Of a DNA stretch of 64,000 bases, positions 1 through 11,800 are shown piece by piece. The position numbers and the translations under genes are program-made. The first letter of the stretch is position 1. Every line of letters starts with the position of its first letter. The notes beneath the pieces were generated by a model that saw nothing but the letters and a program-made list of their open reading frames with translations, made no database searches and was not told the DNA's origin. Source of the stretch: Dromaius novaehollandiae. Lineage: Eukaryota; Chordata; Aves; Casuariiformes; Dromaiidae. The stretch is from positions 19,240,501 through 19,304,500 of the forward strand of contig NC_088113.1 in NCBI RefSeq assembly GCF_036370855.1, in the 5' to 3' direction.

Positions 1-2781
1 TGGGGTCTCTTTCTGCCACTGCATTTCCCGAGTGGTGCTCTGAGGCAGCGGTGGTGTGAATGTCCCTCGGAGGATACGTAAGCAGTTCGTGGTGATGCAC
101 AGCCTCACCCTGCAGCAGAAGGGCTCTGCTGTGACTCGGGGACCTGGGCACAAACGCAGGACTCTAAGATCTGCTGTGTAGGTAGTTGAATTACAGCAGC
201 ATAAGAAGATATGCAGCCTCTTGCCTGAATTATACTATCAACATAAATGTTTGGGTATACATTCACAATCTGTACCCCACTGTGATAATCAGATGTAGCT
301 CAAATCTTACTAAAAAAGTTTAAAGTGAGACGACATTATGTCCCAGAGAGGAGGAATCATGGCTCAGTGGGGGAATAGTCACTTGTTAAGCCATCATACC
401 CCAGCTATGTTTTTGACTCTTAATTGTTTGCTAACATGGGCTTTTCCAGGCAGCGGGAGGAACAAATGGGGCTGTAACAGGGCAGCCCGTGTTGTATGTC
501 ACTTCATCAGACAGATCCAGAGCTGCAGGGTCGTGAAAAAGAAGTCCTTCAGCTTAGGCAAGATGAGGTAAATATTAGTAAATATGGACTTAGGAAGCTT
601 TTATTTAGCTTTATTTTTATAGCTGGGACATTTTGAAATGTTACCCCCACCCACTCCCCGTTCCTTCCAATCTGCTCGTATACTGTTCCTTAGTTGGAAG
701 TTTCTGCCATCAAAGCAGAGCTGGCTGAGCAGAGCACATAAGCGTGTCTCATCTTCAATGCAAAGTCATCAGTTTGAATGAGAATCGATGATGAAGCTGG
801 GCTGAGCTGACCCAACTGACTTTGCACTGAAGTGGATTGTGAAGTGCTTATGTATCCCATTCCTCTTGCTAACTACATGAGCAGAGTCTCCAGCCCGGGA
901 CTGATATATGTCTTCAGCTTCTGTCTAGCTTCCTAGATGATGTCTTCTCTGCAGGCTATACATTGCAGATGAAAGGAGTTAAAACATAGGGAAGAGGCTT
1001 CAACCCATGGCAATGAGGGCAAAATTATGATCTATATAATAATTGCAGATAAATATTCTGATGGAGTGGGCTCTGGGGCTTTACTCTTACTTGACAATGT
1101 GTCTGTTTTACTAGTTAGACCCAAGAGTGAGCAGCCTGAGATTCCTGCTGTGGAGGAATAGAGAGCAGAGGTTCAAGAGGTAATGCAAGGCACAGATGGT
1201 GTCCTCTGTGTTGGAGATACTTTTTTCTTCCTGGACAGCTTAGAAAAGTGACCTTTCCCCTGGCTGTCAAATCCATGCCATCAAATTCTGCCAGGCCTGG
1301 GGGCCTTCCAGAATAAACCTGACTTGGAAGACTTCCCCTAACATCCCTCTTTGTTCACTTAAACAGTCTCTGGCTTATATCAGCTGAATGAAATAGCCAG
1401 CACAGATAGCAAAGAGGCAGAGGTTTAGCGCGGCACTAAATAATAGTGCTGTTGATGTGACTTTTGCTTCCACACTTGCTTTCTGCTCCACTTTATCTTG
1501 TCGTGAGGCATTGCAACAGCATCTAGCTTGATTCAGCTGCCAGCAAACTTGGTTCAGCTTCAGTAAAACTAAGCTCATTTTATCCAGGAAAAGGAAGGAG
1601 GATCAATGAAGATGCAAATAATCTTCATTCAACAGGTACTTTAACGTCACCTCAGACTCTGCTGGGTGGGCAGAAGAGCTTGTTTGCATTACAGTAAAAC
1701 TGCAGAAGAGAAATCTCATAGCCTAAATTAGTGTTCTTGACCATCTTTAGGGCTCACCCACCATATTTAGTCTCTTCTGAGTCAAATGCTTCCTTTTCTT
1801 TGTCCACAACTTCTCCGTGTTCACACCAGCTTGGATTCAAGGCCAGACACCTGCCTTCATTCATAGCAAGAGACTGGAATCAAACTCCTTAACTTGGGGT
1901 AACCTATTCCTCAAGTCCCTTGTTTCAGTAGTGGATCAGATCAGCCCCCTCTGGCATTTGCTTTATAGCTCTTAGCTCCTGGTCAGGACAATTACTCCAG
2001 CATAGCCTCTTCATTGCTAGATCCAGTTTCCTACACAGGGGAAGGAAAGCATCTAAATAAATAAAATTTTCTCAACTATGCTGTCCAACAAATCCTGTTC
2101 TTGCTGATGGTGCCTCAGCCGATTACCCATTTGGGATACAGCTATGCAGCACAGTTTGGTGCCAGAAAGAGGAAGAGTAGCTCAGGTACTGTATGCAGTC
2201 TACTCCCAGGGTTGTTGAGTATTGGGGTGAGAAGAGCTAGACAAGACTGTTGTGTGCTGGCTGCTCCGGGTTATTTTAGGATAGTTTTAAAACAGCTTTG
2301 AACAGGATAGTCTTAAAGCCAAACACGGCATTAACTGGAAAATACTAAAAATGATAATGGATGAACTCTGAAGTGTGATCCAGTCCTAACCACCAATTGA
2401 GCTGTTTTTCCAGTGTGTCTCAAAATCTTTGATGAAATAAAATTTCAGTTTGGGCATTTATAAGCGATGTATTTAAAGGATCACTTTTCCTCATACCTCC
2501 AGCACTTCTTTCTCCTCTTCAAAGTTTTCTTTTCAGGTCCTAGGCCTCGAAGTGTTGTGTGTTTGAATTGTACTGTGTTGTGTCTGGGCAATCCTTTTCC
2601 ATCTGAGATCTGTTGTCTTTCCCTCCTCATCTCTGAGGTGACTATTTCTGCTCTGAGCTCTGGTTAACAGTACAGCAGAGCAGTGAAACGTTCAGTAATG
2701 GGTCCAAAAGCAAGTGTTGCTGGCCCTGTTTAGACATCACTATCTGCTTTTTATGTGGTTCACCTTTAATCCCTGCTGCAG
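1..2781 (+). other. COL20A1: COL20A1 upstream intron (partial), nothing recognised
   Basis: The first recognised exon starts at 2782 in phase 1, so this stretch should be the intron behind the preceding FN3 exon. I searched it for FN3 signatures (tryptophan, Leu-x-Pro-x-x-x-Tyr) on the + strand and found none. The short frames at 338-571 and 2101-2301 end near donor-like GTs but do not look like FN3. Confidence 0.6.
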
Positions 2782-2924
2782 ATTCCCGGGGCCCACCCAC
2801 CAACCTCTTCATCGACTCTGAGACCCCCACCAGCCTCCAGGTCCACTGGAAACCCCCCGATGGCCGCATACAGCACTACAAAATCACCTACAGCCCTGTT
2901 TCTGATGACAGTGCTCGGCAAACA
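2782..2924 (+). CDS. COL20A1: COL20A1 exon: first half of the last FN3 domain
   Basis: The exon follows an acceptor ending in CTGCAG and ends before GTAGGT. It opens at codon position 2, so one base comes from an upstream exon beyond the window or in the unread 5' intron. The translation contains [19 protein letters not shown] and then HYKITYSP, with the conserved tryptophan of strand B and the tyrosine pair of strand C of a fibronectin type III fold. Splitting an FN3 domain over two exons is usual in FACIT collagens. Confidence 0.92.
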
Positions 2925-5831
2925 GTAGGTCTTCAGCTCCTTCGTAGGTGACAGGCTGTGGACTAGGGGGACATGGGGACAATTTCACGCCTAGGGGAAC
3001 TCTGCTCTTGCCAGTGGGGATTACCTTAGGGATAACTGGTTTACAGGAGTGCAAGAATAAGCCATGTCCCCTGACTTGCCAGCACGTTGCTTTGTGGCAG
3101 TCTTTTGACTACTGGAAAGGGATCCCGGTTCTGCAGAGGAGCCAAAGTCCTCCAGGCTTCTTTGCTAGTCAGGTATTTGTGTCCATCAAAGCTGCTGCTG
3201 CTGCAGCTTTCTCCTGTTCCTGAACCACAGTGGGGAATACTCAGAGAGAGGCGTAGAGGATAGATCTACTGCCCCTCTGACTTGGGGAGGTTAAGCACTA
3301 ACCTGTTAAAACTCAGGATTTTCTACTCAGGCCCAGCCTGGTTGCTATGTCATAAGGAATTTTCAACCCATGTCAAAACGTCTGTGTGGAGAGTATGGGG
3401 GTGTGTATATAGGGAACTACTCTCCCCCGGACACAGCCAGTCTGATGTCAGTGCACAGCCAGGCTTCCTTGGTTTGTTTTTACTGTTGCCTGAACTAGGC
3501 GGGGTTGCTGTCCTGAGCCCTGCTGTCTCAGGACTTGCAGCTTCGTGCAACCCCAAGGCGTGAATGAGAGCTGTAGAGGGAGGTCTGCATCAACGCTGGG
3601 CTCTTTTTCCATCCTGCTGTAGGTAATGGCTTCTGGCAAAAGCAGCAGTGTCACCCTGCAGTCCCTGCTGCCCGACCGAGCCTACAAGGTGACCATTTCT
3701 GCTGTCCACAACACAGGAGAGAGTGAAAGCATGTCCACAACAGGCCGAACGGGTAAGTGAATCAGTCATCACTTGTGCACTGCTTGTAACCTGTCATCCA
3801 TCAAGATCAAGGCAATGTCCGTGGGGTGGTGTCAGTGCTTGCACTGGCCTGTGACTAAGGCCAGGGTTTTGCTAATCAGGATAGACTGCTAGCCCTGAAA
3901 AAAAAATCCTGCCCTAACTTCTGCACTCCTCCCAGGCATTATTTGTTGTTCCAGGATGTAATTCCAGGATAACAGGGGAGGGCTAGCGACCGTACAGATC
4001 TTGAGCTAGCTATCATAGCCATCCTGAATAACAGAGCTCACGTGCCTTGTTTTCTCTTTCAGCTCCTGTATTGTCTAAACTCCCTTCAATACGAGGATTT
4101 GTTCCATCTAAAGCAGAGGGTAAATCACCTGCTATAAAGTATTGCTTTAGTTTTTCCAGTAACAAATCACCTTGCTTAGTCCTTGCAAGGCAGGCAGGAA
4201 TGGCTAAATTGTTTCTTGACAGATGCCTCCGGGGACTGTGAATATGTGCAAGGAAAGCCTGAAACCATGCAACCTCTTAAAATCAGACTCATTTAGTGAA
4301 GAGACTGGTAGTATTTTTGAAGGGTTTCTGCACAACTTCACCAAAATGGAGCAAAGAAAATGATGACATGTTTTAAATTAAAGTTCCGTGTAAAGTCCCT
4401 TATTAAATTTAATGAGCATATGTTCTTGTAGCTGATATAAAGCAAACTATGAAGTGGATTAGTGAGAAATGTTGAATTAATGAGGTTGTAAAGAGCTGAT
4501 AAGAAGCAAATGTTAGAATACAGATACTGTAGCGGTAATGTCCTTTCCTATCTATTTGAAATGATTCTAAATACAACTTCAGTTTTAAAACTTAATGAGG
4601 GAATCCAGTAAGGAAGATTGAAGCAGATCAGCTGAGAAAATTGTAGTTTGTACCAAGCAAAGAACATATCAGGTTAAATTTTCAAGTGACTTATTGACAA
4701 AATCCACTGTGTTCAGACTACAGTGGGAAAGTCCTGTGAACTTTTAAGTAGAAATCAATCATCCCATAAGTTTGGTGAGCCACTTTGTAGAATTTAATAT
4801 AGTGTGTATGGCTATGATAGTTGAAAGACAATAGGAGAGAGATTAAATTCTGTAGATTTTATAAAGTAATTTATTTGAAGGAGCAGAGATGATATGTAAT
4901 AATGTTGGGAAAACTGTGGGATGTACAGTGAAAGACTAGAGTATTGATATGTAACCAAGTTACTGAGAAGTTGTCTGTCATGTTCCCGGATTGGATGTTT
5001 GTTGTACAGAACGGTAACTAGGACTTGGGGGGAAAAAACAAAAACCAAAGAGAGCGAGACAGCAGGACTATGTTGGAAAGTCTAGCAAAAATGTTAAAAG
5101 TAGAAGGGCAAACTGGCGGTGTCAGTCACTTTCACTCTTGCACACTTTGTCTAAGCTGAGTATTGCCACATCAAAGAGCTGCGAGCAAAGTGCCTCCATC
5201 CTGGAAAGGAGGAGAGCGATTGCCAGGGACATCAGCGAGAGGGACACTGGGGTCTGCGGAAGGGGCCATAAGGAACTCCCCCAACTCCCAAGTGGGAAAG
5301 TTAGATGCCTGGTAAATGAGCAAGCATATAGCCCGTTTAAGTGATTTTTGGAGGGATTATTTTCTATATCACACTTCAATTCAGAATAATGCTTCCCGTT
5401 AGGAAAACTGTTTAGTTTCTGATTACCCTGCCATAGTACCACGCAGGGAAGGGAAAGAGCTGACCTCTATCTTGTAGACATAAGTCAGATTGTCCTGGAT
5501 ACAGGACATGGTTCTACAACCAGCGGCTGATCAAGCTCAAAGAGATGGTTTCAAGGTGCAAGTTTCAGTAGCTAACTACTTTTAAATCCAATTCTACGGG
5601 AATTATGGAATATATGTATAAGCCTATAGTTTTAAGTCAGATAAGGGAGGTTATGGAGACTTATCAGTCTTTGTGTTTTAACTCATGGCTCCAATAGTCC
5701 CATAACCATCAAAGTCATAGGTTTGGATGCCCTTTCTTTTGTGAAGGCCTTGATCAAGAATAATTGCACTGAAATTGCTACAGACTTAGGAATATAAGGT
5801 GCCTTAGGGAGGGTATGACACCCTCCCCCCT

Positions 5832-5878
<47 letters not shown>

Positions 5879-8800
5879 CTTTTGCAGAAGTTAGTTAGAA
5901 GCACAAGTTTTCTGATGAGGTATGAAATGGCATATGATGTAATAATAGAAATAAAAGGGTTACAATGAAGCCTTAATATAATGGTCTGCTAGACTGCATC
6001 ATACTGATGATCTAGAAAATCATTTATGAAATAGCCCATCTTGTCAAGTGTCCTTGATTTTCAGGGACATGTCTCATTTTGCATCAAGCATTCCCTTTGT
6101 CACAGCTCTATCTGGCAACCGTGGAGTGGGATTTAAACGGCAGCAGATAATTGAAAATTGCAATCGTGCCCTGTTCTCTAGAACACTCCTTTACCTGAAC
6201 GACTTAAATGGAGGGTGTTCATAACCAAATCTTCACCATGGTGCCTCAGGTTCCAGCCTTTTCTCCTTTTCTGAGATTTCTGCTCTGTGGCATGTTAGAG
6301 GGTTCAACAAGTGAGTTTCTGAAAGGAGAACTGTAGAAGTTTGCTGAAACTCTTCATGTTTCCCTAAAGAGTTTAAAGGCCAAGCTGTAGAGACAGGATG
6401 TCTTCAGAAGAATAATAAAAATATTATTTTTTTGAGCACAAATTTTGCATATTGCATGAATACATGTAATTTGAGTGTATGGTGACACGAAGCCACTGCA
6501 TATACACAGCACTGAAATGCCCCCCTTTCTGAGAAATGTAGCATTATTTGTTGTGCTGTTTGTTCCCTTTCCAGGAAGTGTAACACTAAATGTAATGCTG
6601 TTTAAAAATGAGGCGGAGAGAGGTATTTTTGCTAAGATGAGTTTCAGGTAGAAAAATTGGGACTGCAGATATTTTCATGTATTTTACAGCATCATTAAGG
6701 TGCTCGTTTCAGTAAAAGTAGTACTTTTTGAATGTAGTGTTTAGTTGCCTATGAGTGAAGAGAAACATGCTGAATATGGTGCTCTTTTTTTGTTTCTTAT
6801 TGCACAGTGCCAGCTGATTTAGTCCAAAGAAAGTGGACATGAAGTCTGGTGACAGGCAATATTTTTATTTGCTCGTGTGATGGGCAAGCCAAGGGAAACT
6901 TTGAAAACCTTTATGTTTGCATAAATATAAAGTATGTATATGCATATATATGTGTAAATATTAAATCAAGGTTCAAGGCCAAACTCTGAACTAAGCTGTG
7001 GAATATTGTAATATTTACTAAGTTTTCCTATGCTTTCTATTCCTCTGCACAGAGGACCTCTCTCTCTTTTGTTTCTGTAATCCCCTAGCAAGACTATCTT
7101 TTTCCCTAACACGGTTGTTTTCCATTTATTTTCTTCTTGCAGCCTGCCCCACCATCAGCTCTCCTGAAGGCTCTGTACGAGGTACAGTATCATATCACAC
7201 CGCTGTGGTGCTGGGTTGTGAATGCGAAAGCACTATCTGATCTTGTCTATTCAGAAATACGCAACGTCTGAACAGAGGGGAAGTGGTTTTCCAGTCCTGC
7301 CAAAGTCTGAGAACTGTAATAGGAAAATATCCTTCATCAGGTAAAACCTGAGACCTGTCAAATGCTGACAAAGAAGAAGACCTTGCAAGCTGAGGGACAG
7401 AAATAGAGACAGATACTGATCCAAACCTGAAAGGTTAGAGTATATTCATAGAATATGGAAGACATGGGTTAAATTACTGTTCTGCTAGAGAGTTGGCCCC
7501 TCCTGTATCCAGGGTGGTTGCTCTTCCTACCTGGGTTTGGGCTGTTGTGTGAGTCTGTCTTTCCTGTTGGAACAACTTCATTTCATATGAATGAATATTC
7601 GTTAGGTGAAAGAAGGAGAATGACTCTGTTGTTTAAGGCACTTACTTGAGGCATGGGACAGCATTCTCATTTCCTTGCCCCAGTGAATGTGTAATGTTAA
7701 ATATGTACAATGGGATGAGTCCGGATGGGGTAGACAGCGAAAGGAGCACTTGGGGATAAAGCTGCAATGGGCTGCAGGACACGGATGTTCAGGTTACCTG
7801 AAACTCCCCCAGTGCTGGGTGCTTTGCTAGCTGCCAGGTCATGAGCTCCTCTGGGTGTGATGTCTTTCTGCCTGTCTCAGTTTTTTTCTGGTACTGCAAG
7901 AACTTCCACAACCAAATATTCTGTCATCTCTGCAAAAAGTTTGGGGTTCAGGTTTTCACCACCCTCCAGCTGGGGACTGTTTAGATGAAGGTTCCTGGTG
8001 GTTTTCCCCAGGGCCTTGCTTCGCATGCCCACAGTCACTGTTGCAGCTTCCAGGCCAGGAAGGAAGGCTTAGCACTTATCTCCCTTCTCAGCAGCTTGGG
8101 TACAAACAGCCCTTCTCATATGAGTGTCGTCGTTTCTTTCTCCCCCACTTGTCTGTTGCGTCCATCAGAGGGGAATGGCAGCAGTCTGCTTTCCATATGT
8201 CACCCTTATGGCTGGATTTAAGGCTTCTGACAGGATGGTTTCATCAGACTATACATGAGATTGCTTGAGGATTATAACTCCTCAGGGCAGTCTTTTCAAA
8301 ACAAAATCCTTTTCAAATATTCTCTTTTAATTATGAATGTCCTCCCACACTGGTATTCCCTTGTCTTTTCAGCCTGCTGTGCTTGCATCCCGTGCATGTG
8401 CCTTGCCCTCCTCTTCCAGTAAAAGTTTGCACTAACTGAATTGATATGCCCCTGCTGTCCCATCAGCTTTTGCTCTCAGCTGTTAGTGTTTAATGCTGGG
8501 ATTTTCGCTGGCCTTAAGGAAGTTAGGCTTGAAATGTCTGTTGAATTTCAAGAGCATTTCAATGTCCTAAATCATACAGGGCCTTAAAAGAAAATTGCAG
8601 TCTATCACCAAGATCACCTTTTCATCCTGCCAAGGAGCTATAGATACCCAAAGTGCTCTCTGAAGTCTGGCTGTACAAACAGCTAAGTAACATGTTTCTA
8701 TTTATCCTCTCTAAGGCATATCCCCCCTTTATGCTTTTGGGGCTGTTGTATATATTTGCTGCTCCTTTCTCTCTCACTTAATCTTGTGCTCAGCTCCCAC

Positions 8801-11800
8801 CAACTTATCTTACCACTACCATGGGGCAGTGCATCCATGCCTGGGAGTTTCTCAGGTGCTGTTCAAAGCAGCTGAAGTACAGAGCCACAACAAACATTGC
8901 CTCCTTCTTCTCCTTCTCCTTTTCCTTCTCCATATCCTCTTGGCAATGGCATCAGGAGTAGCCCATTTCTTTTTCAGCTCCCTGAATCCATTACACAGCA
9001 GGTCACAACACGATTATAACTGTGACTTAAGCTTTGCTTTCAGTCTTTATACTGCTATATTTAATGTACATTTTAATGTAGTTCCAGTGCCAGGACCCAC
9101 ACATTGGAGATAAATAGCTTTCAGCAGGTAATTTCTTTTGACAAACTCCCTGGTATTGTTGGGAAATGAAAAAAATGCACCTTGTAGCAGCCCCCATGCA
9201 AAATAACATCCCAAACCAAGGCACTACAGAAGATGGAAACCGGGGAAGGGGTGAGGAAATCCAGACTGAAAGGACCATATTGCAATGAAGTTGTAGCCTT
9301 TCCTGTTTCTAAAGAACTAGATATCTCCATCATCCCAGCCTGCTGCAAATTCAGATAAACTAAAAAAAGAATCCCAATTGCAAGATCTTGTCCTACTGAA
9401 AAAAAACTGAAATGAGAAAATGACTCAGAGCTTTAATGATGAGCTGGGAAAGTGAGATGAAGCTGCATGAGCCAGAGAGGTGATGTCAAAGATGTCAGAG
9501 GAGAATCTCTGTAGACTGTATAAGGCAGGTCACCTCTGGGTATTTCATGAAAATAGAGAGAAATGGAAATGCTCATATTTTGAAGTTCTTTCCTGATTTT
9601 TATGACTCTTGCATATGAGGCATTTCAGAGCAGAGATAATTCTCCCTCCATGCTAGCAATTACTGGACTGATTCCATGTCTTTTGAAGATAATATTTTTG
9701 CATCAACTTGAAAAGGAAAAATTGTTTGAGTAACTTCTTTCTCATTTGTTTTTCATTCTGGAGATTTAAAAACAAAATTATGAAAGTCTGTGTCTGTAGC
9801 GTACCCTTCTGCAAGAGGAGATGTGATTACAGCAAATGTATGCAGAGAGTACAGGGGCACATTATTTTCCTTGGCTACCACTTGTGGTATATGCTGCAGG
9901 TTTCCAGTGAGTTTGTACAGCCTGTGCTGATGTCTGTGCTTCTTGCCTTTCCTCCTATTGCCTCCTTCATGCTAGCTAAAAGCTAATTCTGCATGCTCTG
10001 CAGTCACGCTGCCTTCCTGACAGAGGAATGTGCAGGCAGAAATACCTCCTTTCAGGTTTGATACAGTAATTGAGTTTCCTTTATGAAAGATTTTATTTAT
10101 TTTTTAATCGAAACAGCTCCACCAGTGTTGCCTGATTTGCTGGTCATGCTGCCTCCCAGCCAGGTCACAGAATTACCTGCGCTCTGAAAAGCCTTGACTA
10201 AAAATGGTTCAGCTAGTTCTTTGCATTGCCATAGTCCATTTTGTTTTCTCAAGATCCCAAGGGAACTGGATCTGTGAACACCTCTGCTACGCCAAAGAGG
10301 CAAACCTTCACCCTCCTTGGACCCCCTGTTTTCATACAGATCTCAAGTTCAAACTGGCACCAGTTGTGCCAGTTTGCCTACCCCTTTGCCAACATTTGAA
10401 AAAAGCAAATCCCTGTCACAAGGCAGGGAAGTCCTTTACAAGATATTTGCACTATTTTCTAACCATTTCTTTTTCTGCTTTTCTTTGTTCCAGGATTTGA
10501 CATGATGGAAGTTTTTGGATTAGTAGAGAAGGAATATGCCTCCATTAAAGGAGTAGCTATGGAGCCGTTCGTGTTCAGTGGTTCCCGTACCTACACTCTG
10601 TTCAGAGATACTCAGCTCACCCAGAGAACTAGGTAATTTAGGAACTTAGCTGTGATCAGCATCATGTTGATCATCTGTCTGATGCATACACGTTAACTAT
10701 GCTCCCAGCAAAGAAAGATCACTGGTTTGTGTATGAATGATTAAGTCCCATTAGCAATTTCAAAACGAAATTATACCGACAATGAGTCTGTAAACTCTGT
10801 AAGTCTGGAGTTGTCCATAAGCCTGTTGTGGTTTGAGAAATCAAACCATTGATAGACTGAAAAGAATGCCGGCGATTATTTTTCCTTAATATATTAAGAA
10901 ATTGCCCCCTGACTTGCCTCAAGATGAATCAGAATATGGAATGTATCATGCAGAAGTCAATAGGACACAATAGGGCTCATCCTTTTTGTTTTTTTTTTCC
11001 TTTTTCTTTTGGCATGGCCAAAAATCCTCAGACTGTGAGGATGTTCCCTATTACAGAATCACTTTTTCTAGCAATGTTAGTTACCTGCCAAGAGGCTGTG
11101 ATGGACCTAAGGATTATGTCATATATTGATAATATACTATTCTTTAGGCATTCCATCCATAAATAGAGACACTTGAGTGATGGAAGTTGGAGGTCACATT
11201 TTTATCTTCAACCCTTTCTCCCAGCGTCTCTGGTTGAGAGACACATCCTTGCTTTTAGAAAACGTTTGGCTCATAGCTGCTCTCAGCAGGTTGGTCTTTA
11301 TTGATGAGAAGGATTAACCATTGACTTTGGGTTGTGACTTTACCCCATTTGTTGCATAGGAAGCTTCATCTCAGGGTCCCACAAGTTGCACTGGGCGAGC
11401 TTTTGGCCGAGGCGGCTCCAGTAACCTCTGTCATTTTTTTATAATTATAAATCAGGAATGATTTGACTCTTGACATGCAGTGCTATTTTGTTTTAAGCCT
11501 AATTACTGAGGCAGTGGCTAAGTTTAATCTTAGTTACAGAAGCAAAGCTTCTTAGAGTAAACAGTTGGGGAGATTCAGAGAGCTCTTTGGTCTAAGTACT
11601 CAGAAAATTATGGCTGATCCTTTTGTTCAGCTGGTACTTATGCCTTTCCAAGGACATTACTATTTCAGAAACAGAGAGAGACATAAGAACTTGACATTAC
11701 TTATGAATCAGTCCTGAAAAGATGCTTGATGAGTTGTGTACATGCCCATGCAAATGTGTGCTGTTGCAGATCACAGATGTATTTCAGGCATAACCAATTT

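Noticed and set aside
1..95. Possible exon ending at GTAAGC near position 88
   Set aside because: No reading frame there looks like an FN3, VWA or TSPN segment, and the supposed acceptor is poor.
338..571. Open frame ending at a GTAAAT donor-like site
   Set aside because: The frame reads WGCNRAARVVCHFIRQ and has no FN3 pattern. It does not join in phase with the exon at 2782 in a recognisable way.
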